Shown here: piece after piece, positions 17,560 through 25,761 of the stretch
Layout of the letters: each line of letters starts with the position of its first letter
Numbering within the stretch: the first letter of the stretch is position 1
DNA from: Amycolatopsis sp. MtRt-6
GTDB taxonomy: Bacteria; Actinomycetota; Actinomycetes; Mycobacteriales; Pseudonocardiaceae
Direction: 5' to 3'
Assembly: GCF_017308975.1 (NCBI RefSeq)
Contig: NZ_JADWPD010000033.1
Coordinates: forward strand, 52,774 to 116,773
DNA length: 64,000 nt
Position numbers and translations under genes: made by a program
The notes under the pieces: generated by a model
Told to the model about the DNA's origin: nothing
What the model saw: the letters and a program-made list of their open reading frames with translations, nothing else
Databases searched by the model: none

Positions 17560-17873
17560 GGGGACGCCTCGGGCGAACGCTCGCGTTCGCGCGCCTCCAG
17601 CTCGGCGATCCGGGCCCGCAGCTCGTCGAGCTCGACGCCGAGCCGGCGCATCACCCAGTCCACTTCGGACATCTTGTAACCACGCAGCACCATCTGGAAG
17701 CGGACCTCGGCCAGGTCCTCGCCGGTGATGTCCTCGGCGGGCAGCCGCGTGGGCGAGCTGCCCGGCGGCAGCGGGGCGAGCTCCTCACCCCGGCCGAACA
17801 CGACGGCGGCGAGCAGGAACACCACGGCCGCCACCAGCAGCATGACTACGAGGTAGATCAGCGCGGTCGTCAC
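17556..17873 (-). CDS. Small membrane protein with DivIVA-like domain
   Basis: A 105-residue protein. An N-terminal membrane helix (residues 4-26) is followed by a Pro-rich linker and a DivIVA-domain motif (DLAEVRFQMVLRGYKMSEVD), then a coiled coil (LDELRARIAELEARERER). It resembles Rv1209, which lies between tag and gpgS in mycobacteria. DivIVA/Wag31-type motifs recognise curved membrane, so a role in polar growth or septation is plausible but inferred. GTG start at 17873; overlaps both neighbours by 4 bp. Confidence 0.8.
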   Translation of the reverse strand: MTTALIYLVVMLLVAAVVFLLAAVVFGRGEELAPLPPGSSPTRLPAEDITGEDLAEVRFQMVLRGYKMSEVDWVMRRLGVELDELRARIAELEARERERSPEASP

Positions 17874-18538
17874 GCGACGATCGTGGCATACCCACCCCAG
17901 GATCGTCTCGCGAGCACGACGAGCCGGACGGAAAGCGCCAGCCAGGCGACCATCAGCAGGGCGCACGGGACGCTGAGGAACAGCCTCGACGCGTCGACGA
18001 CGCCGGTCGCCGCGATCAGCAGGCCCATCGAGGCGAGGTTGACGCCGACCGCGAGCGCGATCAGGACGCCGCAGAACCGGGCGAGCCCGGCGCCGTCGAG
18101 GCGGCGGCTCAGCCAGCGGATACCGAGCAGGGCGAGCGCCCCGATCACCGGTACGACGAACACCGCGCCGTGCGAGGCGTGCGCGACGACCTTGTACCAG
18201 TCGGGGGTCGGCGTCGACAGCTTCGTCCACTCGCCGAAGGTGAGGATCCGCGCGTAGTCCCACGCGATCTGCATCGCCGGGACGCCGATGATGAGCTTCC
18301 ACAGCGTGCGGACGCCGCTGAGCATGCCGAGCTCGGCCTGGTAGTCGCGGGCGACCACCTCCGCCGGCCCGAAGTCGGCGACCGCCCGGCGCTGCGCGTC
18401 CTCGTCGCTCCAGCCGCCCGCGCGGTAGGCCTCGGCGGCGTCGTCGAGGCCGTCGCGGGCCTCTTTCAGGAGATCGGCCTTGAAGCGGCCGCAGCCGTGC
18501 AGCCTGCGGTCCAGTTCTCCGAGGTATGCGTCGATCAT
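17870..18538 (-). CDS. HAAS-domain membrane protein, target/partner of PadR
   Basis: A 222-residue protein. The N-terminal 65 residues form an HAAS/permease-prefix-like helical domain (MIDAYLGELDRRLHGCG, SDEDAQRRAVADFGPAEVVA). Four or so hydrophobic helices follow. Genes of this layout normally sit immediately after PadR regulators, as here (4 bp ATGA overlap with padR). Function unknown. It is probably an accessory membrane protein co-expressed with and related to the regulator. Confidence 0.75.
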   Translation of the reverse strand: MIDAYLGELDRRLHGCGRFKADLLKEARDGLDDAAEAYRAGGWSDEDAQRRAVADFGPAEVVARDYQAELGMLSGVRTLWKLIIGVPAMQIAWDYARILTFGEWTKLSTPTPDWYKVVAHASHGAVFVVPVIGALALLGIRWLSRRLDGAGLARFCGVLIALAVGVNLASMGLLIAATGVVDASRLFLSVPCALLMVAWLALSVRLVVLARRSWGGYATIVA

Positions 18539-18852
18539 GTCCCCAGTACTCCCCCGATGACCGTGGTGAACTCCCGCCACTCGGCGCGTTCCGCCGCCAG
18601 GGCCTGCTCGCCGGAGCGGGTGAGGCGGTAGGTGCGCCGCTTGCGGCCGGACACGACGTCCCATTCGCTGGCCAGCCAGCCGGCCCGCTCGAGCCGGCGC
18701 AGCGCCGGGTACACGGTGCCGGTCGGCAGGTCGAGCGCGCCGCCGCTGCGCAGCTGGAGCGCCTCGATGATCGCGTAGCCGTGCAGTTTCCGGCCGTCGA
18801 GCACGGCCAGCAGCAACGCGTCGAGGTGGCCGCGCAGGGTGTCCGCCTTCAT
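18535..18852 (-). CDS. PadR-family transcriptional repressor, divergent from cydABDC
   Basis: A 105-residue PadR regulator with a winged HTH (GYAIIEALQLRSGGALDLPT, GTVYPALRRLERAGW) and a short C-terminal dimerisation helix. It starts at an ATG at 18852, 30 bp from a perfect palindrome that also covers the cydA start codon, so it probably represses both itself and the cytochrome bd operon. The inducing signal is unknown. Redox, cell-envelope or respiratory-inhibitor stress are candidates (inference). Confidence 0.85.
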   Translation of the reverse strand: MKADTLRGHLDALLLAVLDGRKLHGYAIIEALQLRSGGALDLPTGTVYPALRRLERAGWLASEWDVVSGRKRRTYRLTRSGEQALAAERAEWREFTTVIGGVLGT

Positions 18853-18881
18853 GGGTAAGCAGTCTACACGTCGGCTCGCTA

Positions 18882-18915
18882 CATGTAGACAGGCTATGTG
18901 TAGCCTGTCTACATG
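18882..18915. promoter_or_regulatory. Operator palindrome of PadR spanning the cydA start codon
   Basis: The arms 18882-18896 and 18901-18915 are perfect 15-bp inverted copies (CATGTAGACAGGCTA) around a 4-bp spacer. The right arm ends with the cydA ATG (18913-18915). A TAGCCT hexamer (TAnnnT) lies at exactly -12 to -7 from that ATG, and no ribosome-binding site is present, so cydA mRNA is probably leaderless with its -10 box inside the operator. By symmetry the other arm gives a TAGCCT for padR. An extra half-site GTCTACA lies at 18862-18868. Confidence 0.75.
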
Positions 18916-20079
18916 AACGCTCTTCCGATCGCGAGACTCCAGTTCGCGACGACGACTTCGTTCCACTTCCTGTTCGTGCTGCTCACGCTGGGGTTGGTCA
19001 CGCTGGTGGCCGTGATGCAGACGCGCTGGACGCTCGGCGGCAAGCCCGAGCTCCTGCGGATGACCCGCTTCTGGGGTCGCCTGTACGTGATCAACTACGC
19101 GCTCGGGATCGCCACCGGGATCGTGATGGAGTTCCAGTTCGGGCTGACCTGGACCGGGCTCTCCGCCTTCGCCGGCGACGTCTTCGGGGCGCCGCTGGCC
19201 ATCGAGACGCTGGTCGCGTTCTTCCTCGAGTCGACCTTCCTCGGCCTGTGGATCTTCGGCTTCGGGCGGATGCACAAGTGGCTGCACCTGACGCTGCTCT
19301 GGCTGGTCACGCTGACCGCGTACGCGTCGGCGCTGTTCATCATGCTGGCCAACTCGTTCCTGCAGAACCCGGTCGGCAGCCGCCTCGAAAACGGCACGCT
19401 GCGCCTCGACGACTTCGGCGCGCTGTTCACCAACCCGGCGCTGACCGCGTCGCTGCCGCACGTCGCCGGCGCGGCGATCGTGACCGGCGGCTTCTTCGTC
19501 GTCGGCGTCAGCGCCTGGCACTTCCTCAGGCGCACCAGCGAGGTCGAGTTCTTCCGCCGGTCGATGCGGCTCGGCGTGGTGGCGGCGCTGCTCGGGTCGA
19601 TCCTGGTCGTGAACCAGGGGTTCGCGCAGTTCGGCGAGCTCGCGAAGTACCAGCCGGACAAGCTGGAGGACGCCGGCGTCGGTGTCGGCCTGCCGCTCGG
19701 CCTGATGATCCTGATCGGGTTCGCGATGCTGTTGTGCGCGTTGCTCGGCGCCCTGCTGCTGATCCGGAACTGGCTCACCAAGGCGCGGTTCCTGCACTAC
19801 CTGATGGTCGCGGCCATCCCGCTGCCGTTCGTCGCGGCGATCCTGGGCTGGCTGGTGCGCGAAATCGGCCGCCAGCCGTGGCTGGTCTGGGGGAAGCTGC
19901 GGACCGCCGACGCGATCGCCGACGTCCCGGCCGGCCAGATCCTGTTCTCCTTCATCGCTTTCTCACTGCTGTTCGCCGCGCTCGCGGTGGCCGACTGGGT
20001 GCTCATGGCGCGCGTCGCCAAACGCGGCCCGGACCCGGTCGAAGCGCCCACCGGACAGCCCGTCCTGAGCGGAGTCTGA
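18913..20079 (+). CDS. cydA: Cytochrome bd oxidase subunit I, with almost no Q loop
   Basis: A 388-residue membrane protein, much shorter than the E. coli subunit (522). Conserved heme and proton-path residues are present: His18 (heme b595 ligand), Glu98 and Glu106 (FFLESTF), His183 (LPHVAGAA), a candidate Met265 ligand and the GRQPW signature. His183 to Met265 is only 82 residues against 207 in E. coli. The Q loop is reduced to little more than YQPDKLE, with Lys250 and Glu252 perhaps matching the quinol-site residues Lys252 and Glu257. The enzyme would oxidise menaquinol and reduce oxygen. First gene of cydABDC. Confidence 0.92.
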   Translation: MNALPIARLQFATTTSFHFLFVLLTLGLVTLVAVMQTRWTLGGKPELLRMTRFWGRLYVINYALGIATGIVMEFQFGLTWTGLSAFAGDVFGAPLAIETLVAFFLESTFLGLWIFGFGRMHKWLHLTLLWLVTLTAYASALFIMLANSFLQNPVGSRLENGTLRLDDFGALFTNPALTASLPHVAGAAIVTGGFFVVGVSAWHFLRRTSEVEFFRRSMRLGVVAALLGSILVVNQGFAQFGELAKYQPDKLEDAGVGVGLPLGLMILIGFAMLLCALLGALLLIRNWLTKARFLHYLMVAAIPLPFVAAILGWLVREIGRQPWLVWGKLRTADAIADVPAGQILFSFIAFSLLFAALAVADWVLMARVAKRGPDPVEAPTGQPVLSGV

Positions 20080-20082
20080 CCG

Positions 20083-21045
20083 ATGGCGACCTTCTGGTGG
20101 TGCGTGCTGGGCCTGCTGACCTGCGGTTACTTCGCGCTGGCCGGCTACGACTACGGCGTCGGGATGCTCCTGCCCGCGTTCGAGGCCGGCGAACGGAAGC
20201 GGCGGCAGACGCTCGGCGCGCTCGGGCCGTTCTTCCTGGCCAACGAGGTGTGGCTGGTGGCCGCCGTCGGCCTGCTGTTCGGGGCGTTCCCGCACCTGGA
20301 GGGCAAGGTGTTCGCCGGGGCGTACGTCCTGGTCGTGACGCTGCTGCTCGGCCTGGTGACGTTCACGGCGTCGATGCAGCTGCGCAGCCGCCGCCCGGAC
20401 GCCCGGCGCGGCGCCTGGACGGCGGGCATCGTCGGCGGCGCGCTGGTGACGGCGCTGTCGTGGGGCCTGTTCCTCGGCAACCTGGTCATCGGGCTGCCGC
20501 CCGTCACCGACGTGCTCGGCCTGTTCACCCCGTATGCGGTGCTGTGGGGCCTCGGGTTCGTCGCGCTGTTCTGCCTGCAGGGCGCGGCGTTCCTGGCCGT
20601 GCGGGCGCCGGTCGAGCTGACCGCCCGCGCGGTGCGGCTGGCCCGGGCGTTCTCGGCGCCGGTGCTGGCCTTCCTGGCGATCGCCTCGGTGTGGGGATAC
20701 TTCGCGCTCGACGGCGTTTCCGCGCTCGGCGTGGGGGCGGTCGTCCTGGCCTTCGCGGCTTTCGCCGTCATGCGCGTCGGGCTGTCGGTACGGCGGTACC
20801 GGCTCGCACTCGTCGGGTCGATGACGCTTTCGGCTTGTCCGGCACTGCTCGCCGGGACGCTGCGGTTCCCCACCGTGCTGGCTTCCCCGGCGCTGACGCT
20901 CGACGAAGCGGCGACGGCGCCGGAGACGTTCGCGGTACTGGCCTGGTTCGCGCCGCCCGCGGTGCTGGTTTTGCTGGTGGTGCAGTGGCTGACCTGGCGC
21001 GCGCACCGCCGTCCCGTCGACGAGCGCTCGCTGCTGCACTTCTAG
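20083..21045 (+). CDS. cydB: Cytochrome bd oxidase subunit II
   Basis: A 320-residue polytopic protein with 8-9 hydrophobic helices. It starts MATFWWCVLGLLTCGYFALA and keeps the family stretch GYDYGVGMLLP (usual form FDLGVG) and GPFFLANEVWLV. It pairs with CydA at the membrane. It follows cydA after 3 bp and precedes cydD by 9 bp. Slightly short, as typical for actinobacterial members. Confidence 0.92.
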   Translation: MATFWWCVLGLLTCGYFALAGYDYGVGMLLPAFEAGERKRRQTLGALGPFFLANEVWLVAAVGLLFGAFPHLEGKVFAGAYVLVVTLLLGLVTFTASMQLRSRRPDARRGAWTAGIVGGALVTALSWGLFLGNLVIGLPPVTDVLGLFTPYAVLWGLGFVALFCLQGAAFLAVRAPVELTARAVRLARAFSAPVLAFLAIASVWGYFALDGVSALGVGAVVLAFAAFAVMRVGLSVRRYRLALVGSMTLSACPALLAGTLRFPTVLASPALTLDEAATAPETFAVLAWFAPPAVLVLLVVQWLTWRAHRRPVDERSLLHF

Positions 21046-21054
21046 GGGGACGCC

Positions 21055-22608
21055 GTGCCCGCACTGCCCGGACTCCGGCGGTACCTGCTCTTCTTGTGCC
21101 TGCTCGGCCTGCTCACCGCCGTTGCGGTGCTGCTCCAGGCCGAAGGGCTCGCCACGCTCCTCACCGGCGGCGGGATTTCGCGGTTCCTCGTCGTGGCCAT
21201 CGGCGCGCGCGTGGCGCTGTCGTGGGGTCATTCCGTCCTCAGTGGACGCTTCGCGGCGTCGGTGCGCGGCGCGCTGCGGCTTCGCCTGCTCGGGTCCGCG
21301 TCGGATCGGGCGGGTGTCGTCGCGACGCAGATCACGCGCGGCGTGGACGCCACGGACAGCTACCTGACCGGGTACCTGCCGTCGCTCGTGGTTTCGGTCG
21401 TGGTCCCGGTCGCGGTGATCGTGCGGCTGTGCACGACGGACCTGACGTCGGCGGTCGTCGTGGTGGTCACGCTGCCGCTGATCCCCGTTTTCGCGATCCT
21501 GGTCGGGAAGCAGGCCAAGGCGTCGGCCCAGTGGGAGTTACTGACGAAGCTGGGCGGGCACTTCCTGGACGTCGTCCGCGGGCTGGGGACGCTGAAGGTG
21601 TTCGGCCGGGCGTCGGCGCAGGCGGCGACGGTGCGTTCGATGGCCGCCGCGCACGCCGACGCGACCATGAAGACACTGCGGGTGGCGTTCCTGTCGGCGC
21701 TGGTGCTGGAGCTGGTCGCGACGCTGTCGGTCGCGCTGGTCGCGGTGCCGATCGGGTTCCGGCTGCTGTCGGGCGGGCTGGACGCGCGGACGGGGCTGCT
21801 GATCCTGTTGCTGACGCCCGAGGCGTACCTGCCGCTGCGGGCGGCGGGCGCGAAGTTCCACGCGGCGGCGGAGGGGCTGACGGCGTTGCGGGAGGCACTG
21901 GCGGTGCCGGTGCCCGTTCCCCGGTCGGGCGCCTTCACCCGTCGCCGGGGCGCGCCTTCTCTGGTCTTTTCGCGCGTTTCGGTTTCCTATGACGGAGTTC
22001 CGGCGTTGTCCGATGTGGACTTCTCGGTGCCCGCCGGTGCGCGGGTGACCCTGGTGGGGCCGAGCGGGTCGGGGAAGAGCACGGTGCTGGCGGTGCTGCT
22101 GGGGTTCGTGACGCCGTCGTCGGGACGGGTCCTGGTGGACGGTGTGGACCTGCGTTCGCTGTCGTCGCCGGACTGGCTGGCCGAGGTGGCGTGGGTCCCG
22201 CAGCGGCCGACGCTGTTCCAGGGGTCGCTGGCCGCGAACATCGCCTTGGGGTCCCCGGCCGACGTGCCCGCGGCGGCCCGGGCGGCGGCGTTGGATTCGG
22301 TGGCGGCGGGACTGCCTTCGGGCTACGCGACGCAGGTGGGCGAGCTGGGCTCGGGCTTGTCGGCGGGACAGCGGCAGCGGGTGGGCCTGGCCCGGGCGCT
22401 GGCGCGGACGTCGGCGGGGCTGGTGTTGCTGGACGAGCCGACGGCCCGGCTGGATTCCCGGACGGAGGAGGCGGTGTTGTCGGCGACCCGACGGCTGCTG
22501 CCCGGGCGGACGGCGGTCATGGTGGCCCACCGCCCGGCCATGGTCGCGCTGGCCGACCGGGTCATCGAGCTCCGCGACGGCCGGGTCCGGACGGAGGTGG
22601 CGGTGTGA
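21055..22608 (+). CDS. cydD: CydD-type ABC exporter half (thiol/glutathione-type, cytochrome bd assembly)
   Basis: A 517-residue permease-ATPase fusion. Six membrane helices (residues about 10-270) precede a nucleotide-binding domain with Walker A GPSGSGKST, ABC signature LSAGQRQRVGLARAL and Walker B LVLLDEPTA. CydDC heterodimers export reducing thiols or control heme for cytochrome bd assembly. GTG start at 21055. It overlaps cydC by 4 bp. Confidence 0.9.
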   Translation: MPALPGLRRYLLFLCLLGLLTAVAVLLQAEGLATLLTGGGISRFLVVAIGARVALSWGHSVLSGRFAASVRGALRLRLLGSASDRAGVVATQITRGVDATDSYLTGYLPSLVVSVVVPVAVIVRLCTTDLTSAVVVVVTLPLIPVFAILVGKQAKASAQWELLTKLGGHFLDVVRGLGTLKVFGRASAQAATVRSMAAAHADATMKTLRVAFLSALVLELVATLSVALVAVPIGFRLLSGGLDARTGLLILLLTPEAYLPLRAAGAKFHAAAEGLTALREALAVPVPVPRSGAFTRRRGAPSLVFSRVSVSYDGVPALSDVDFSVPAGARVTLVGPSGSGKSTVLAVLLGFVTPSSGRVLVDGVDLRSLSSPDWLAEVAWVPQRPTLFQGSLAANIALGSPADVPAAARAAALDSVAAGLPSGYATQVGELGSGLSAGQRQRVGLARALARTSAGLVLLDEPTARLDSRTEEAVLSATRRLLPGRTAVMVAHRPAMVALADRVIELRDGRVRTEVAV

Positions 22609-24197
22609 CCATCTGGGCCGTGTCCACAAAGGACCTTCGCCGCCTCCTCCGCGCCGCCCTCCTCGGAGCGGCCGCCGAACTCGCCGCCCTGGCGCTCATG
22701 GCCACCGCCGCCTGGCTCCTGCTCCGCGCCGCCGAGCGGCCGCCGCTGGCCGCGCTCACCGTCGCCATCGTCGCCGTCCGGACGCTCGCCCTGCTCCGCG
22801 GCGGCCTCCGGTACGCCGAACGGCTCGCCGGGCACGACGTCGTCCTCCGGTGGCTCGGCTCGCTGCGGACCCGCGTCTACCAGGCCCTCATCCCCGGGAC
22901 CCGGTACTCCGGCGGCGACCTCGTCACCCGCCTGGTGTCCGATGTGGACGCTCTGCAGGACGCCGTCCTGCGGTGGCTCCTGCCCGCCTGCGTTGCCGGC
23001 CTCGTGGGCACCGCCGCCGTCGGCGTCACCGCCACCGCGTCGCTACCGGCTGCCGGGGCCCTCGCCGCCGGGCTGCTCGTCGCCGGGATGCTTCTTCCGT
23101 GGCTGGTCATCCGGGTCACCACCGCGACCTCGCGAAAAAGCGCCCCGATGCGGGCCGAACTCGCCGACCGGGCCGTCGAACTCGTCACCGGGCGCCGGGA
23201 GCTCGTCGCCGCCGGGGCGCTCGGCGAGCACCGGCGGCGAGCCGCGGACGTCGTCCACGACATCGCCGCCGGCGAGCAGGCGGCGGCGCGGAAACAAGCC
23301 CTGCTCGGCGCCGCCGGGGTGCTCGCCCAGCTGGTCACCGCCGTCGCCGTCGGGCTGCTCGCCCACGCCTCCGTGCCCTGGACCGCCGCCCTCACCCTCG
23401 CCGCCGTGACCGCCTTCGAGGTCGTCCTCCCGCTCATCGGCGCCGCCCGGCGCGTTCCGGAGATCCGGGCCTCCGCCGCCCGGGTGCGCGCCGTGCTGGA
23501 TGAACCCGCCGCCCCACAAGGGCACCGCACCGCCGCGACCGGGCATTTCCGGCTCGAGAACGCCGGCGTCCGCCACCCCGGCCGGGCCCCGGCGCTGCGG
23601 GGCGTCGACCTCGACCTGCCGCCCGGCAAACGCGTCGGGATCCTCGGCCCCAGCGGTGCCGGGAAGACGACCCTCCTCCGGCTCCTGCTCGGCAGCCAGG
23701 CCCCGACCGAAGGCCGGGTCACCCTCGACGGTCACCCGCTCGCCGAGTACGCCGACCTGCCGGCCGTCATCTCGGGCGCCGAAGCCGACGCCCACGTCTT
23801 CCACACGACCGTCCGGGACAACCTGCTGCTCGCCAAGCCGGACGCGACCGACGACGAACTGAGAGACGCCTGCGAAACCGCCGGCTTCGACCTGGACCTC
23901 GACCGCGAAACCGGCCCCGACGGCGACGCGCTCTCCGGCGGTCAGCGGCAGCGGCTGGTGCTCGCCAGGGCCGTCCTGGCCGCCCCGAAGGTCCTCGTGC
24001 TCGACGAGCCCGTCGAGGGCCTCGACCCCGCCCACGGCGACGCCGTCCTGAAGAACGTCCTCGCGCGGGCGAGGGGCAGCGTGGTCCTCGTCACCCACCG
24101 CCCCGAGCACCTCGAGGGCTTCGACGAGGTGCTCACCCTCGAAGCCGGGCGAGCACTTCCCGCATCGGCGGCCTGCCGTCCACCCGGACGTTCGTGA
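22605..24197 (+). CDS. cydC: CydC-type ABC exporter half
   Basis: A 530-residue partner of CydD with GTG start at 22605 (GTGA overlap). It has N-terminal membrane helices (about 10-280) and an ATPase domain with Walker A GPSGAGKTT, signature LSGGQRQRLVLARAVL and Walker B VLVLDEPVEGLDP. The last 22 residues are encoded opposite the 3' end of gpgS (65 bp tail-to-tail overlap) and may be a recent stop-loss extension. Confidence 0.9.
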   Translation: MTIWAVSTKDLRRLLRAALLGAAAELAALALMATAAWLLLRAAERPPLAALTVAIVAVRTLALLRGGLRYAERLAGHDVVLRWLGSLRTRVYQALIPGTRYSGGDLVTRLVSDVDALQDAVLRWLLPACVAGLVGTAAVGVTATASLPAAGALAAGLLVAGMLLPWLVIRVTTATSRKSAPMRAELADRAVELVTGRRELVAAGALGEHRRRAADVVHDIAAGEQAAARKQALLGAAGVLAQLVTAVAVGLLAHASVPWTAALTLAAVTAFEVVLPLIGAARRVPEIRASAARVRAVLDEPAAPQGHRTAATGHFRLENAGVRHPGRAPALRGVDLDLPPGKRVGILGPSGAGKTTLLRLLLGSQAPTEGRVTLDGHPLAEYADLPAVISGAEADAHVFHTTVRDNLLLAKPDATDDELRDACETAGFDLDLDRETGPDGDALSGGQRQRLVLARAVLAAPKVLVLDEPVEGLDPAHGDAVLKNVLARARGSVVLVTHRPEHLEGFDEVLTLEAGRALPASAACRPPGRS

Positions 24198-25053
24198 CGT
24201 CCGGCACCCACTCCTCGTCCACCTGCACGAACTGCGTGAACGGCGCGTCCGCGGCCGGGACACCGCAGCGGTCCAGCGCCGTGCCGAGGATCTGGCGGGA
24301 CATCACGCCGAGCTGGCTCAGCGACCGGTTGCGGTGCTTGCGGACCCCCAGGTTGACCTGCGCCAGCCCGTCGAGACCGTACCGCGCCTCGGCGTCGAGC
24401 AGCAGCCCGATCTCGACGCCGTACCCCGCGGCGAACGGCACCGACTCGAGGAACTCGCGCGTGCCCGCGTACTCGCCACCGAGGGGCTGGATCAGGCCGC
24501 CGAGCGCCGGCCGCAGGGCCGAGAGCACCGGCCGCGCCAGCAGCTCGGTGACGCGCCCGCCACCACTGCTCTCCAGCCGCAGCGGACGGCGGTAGAAGCC
24601 CTTGACCAGGTGGACGCCGCTTTCCGCGACCAGCGGCCCGAGCAGCGAGGGCACGAACGCCGGGTCCGGGTCGACCAGGTCGGAGTCGAGGAAGACGACG
24701 AAGTCGCCGCTGGTCGCGGCCAGCGAGCGCCACAGCACCTCACCCTTGCCGGGCACCGGCGGCAGGTCCGGCAGGACGTCTTCGCGGCGGACCACCCGCG
24801 CGCCCGCGGCCTCGGCCGTTTCGGCGGTCGCGTCCGTGGAACCCGAATCCACGACGACCAGCTCGTCGACGACGGAGCCGACCAGTGGCCGCACCGACGC
24901 GACGACGTCGCCCACGGTCCGCTCTTCGTCGAGGGCAGGTAGCACGACCGAAACCGTCCGGTCACCCTTCGCGGCCACGATGTCCGCGGGGGTCCAACCG
25001 GGCTCCTGCCACGTACGCCGCTCGAACCAACTCACGAGTAACGATCGTGCCAT
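24133..25053 (-). CDS. gpgS: Glucosyl-3-phosphoglycerate synthase
   Basis: A 306-residue GT-A glycosyltransferase (family GT81). It shows the nucleotide-binding start VSVVLPALDEERTVGDVV, the DxD-type metal site FLDSDLVDPDP and the acceptor region GGEYAGTREFLESVPFAAG. It makes glucosyl-3-phosphoglycerate from NDP-glucose and 3-phosphoglycerate, the first step to methylglucose lipopolysaccharide in mycobacteria (Rv1208) and to glucosylglycerate in other bacteria. Start ATG at 25053. Divergent from an acyltransferase gene and overlapping cydC at its end. Confidence 0.92.
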   Translation of the reverse strand: MARSLLVSWFERRTWQEPGWTPADIVAAKGDRTVSVVLPALDEERTVGDVVASVRPLVGSVVDELVVVDSGSTDATAETAEAAGARVVRREDVLPDLPPVPGKGEVLWRSLAATSGDFVVFLDSDLVDPDPAFVPSLLGPLVAESGVHLVKGFYRRPLRLESSGGGRVTELLARPVLSALRPALGGLIQPLGGEYAGTREFLESVPFAAGYGVEIGLLLDAEARYGLDGLAQVNLGVRKHRNRSLSQLGVMSRQILGTALDRCGVPAADAPFTQFVQVDEEWVPDVTNVRVDGRPPMREVLARLRG

Positions 25054-25086
25054 GCTGATGGCACCGCTACCGAGGAGGAGGACCAC

Positions 25087-25761
25087 TTGATCGCGCAGCT
25101 TGTCCGGTTCGTGCTGGGACCGCTGGTCAGGGCGGTGTACCGGCCCGAAGTGCACGGCGTGGAGAACGTGCCCACCACCGGCCCGGTGCTGCTGGCGGCC
25201 AACCACCGCGCCGCCCTCGACACCGGCGTGATCACCTTCGCGACCCCGCGGCAGGTCAAGTTCCTCGGCAAGGCGGAGTACTTCGCGGGCAAGGGCCTCA
25301 AGGGCAGGGCGCTGGCCGGGTTCCTCGGCGGCCTCGGCTACGTCCCGGTCGAGCGCGGCAACGCCCAGGCGGGGCTCGCCGCGCTGGAGGCGGCCCGCAA
25401 GGTGCTCGACGCGGGCGGCGTCTTCGCGATCTACCCGGAGGGCACCCGCTCCCTGGACGGCCGCCTGCACCGCGGCCACACCGGCGTCGCGGCGCTGGCA
25501 CTGGCGACCGGCGCGAAGGTGGTCCCGGTCGCGCTGACCGGCACCGAGAAGCTGCAGCCCGGCGGTGCGAAGATTCCCCGCCTGGCGAAGATCGGCATCA
25601 CGTTCGGCAAGCCCCTGGACTTTTCGCGCTACGAGGGCCAGGACTACGCGCCCGCGATCCGGCGGTCGGTGACCGACGAGGTGATGTACGCCATCCTGGA
25701 GATTTCGGGCCAGGAGTACGTCGACACGTACCACAAGCGGCCGAGCGAAGGCGTGGCCTAG
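25087..25761 (+). CDS. 1-acyl-glycerol-3-phosphate acyltransferase (PlsC-like)
   Basis: A 224-residue membrane-associated acyltransferase. The HX4D motif appears as NHRAALD, followed by the family blocks GYVPVERG and YPEGTRS. It transfers an acyl chain to a lysophosphatidic-acid-like acceptor in phospholipid or glycolipid synthesis. TTG start at 25087 behind GAGGAGGACC. The next gene overlaps it by 4 bp tail-to-tail. Confidence 0.88.
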   Translation: MIAQLVRFVLGPLVRAVYRPEVHGVENVPTTGPVLLAANHRAALDTGVITFATPRQVKFLGKAEYFAGKGLKGRALAGFLGGLGYVPVERGNAQAGLAALEAARKVLDAGGVFAIYPEGTRSLDGRLHRGHTGVAALALATGAKVVPVALTGTEKLQPGGAKIPRLAKIGITFGKPLDFSRYEGQDYAPAIRRSVTDEVMYAILEISGQEYVDTYHKRPSEGVA

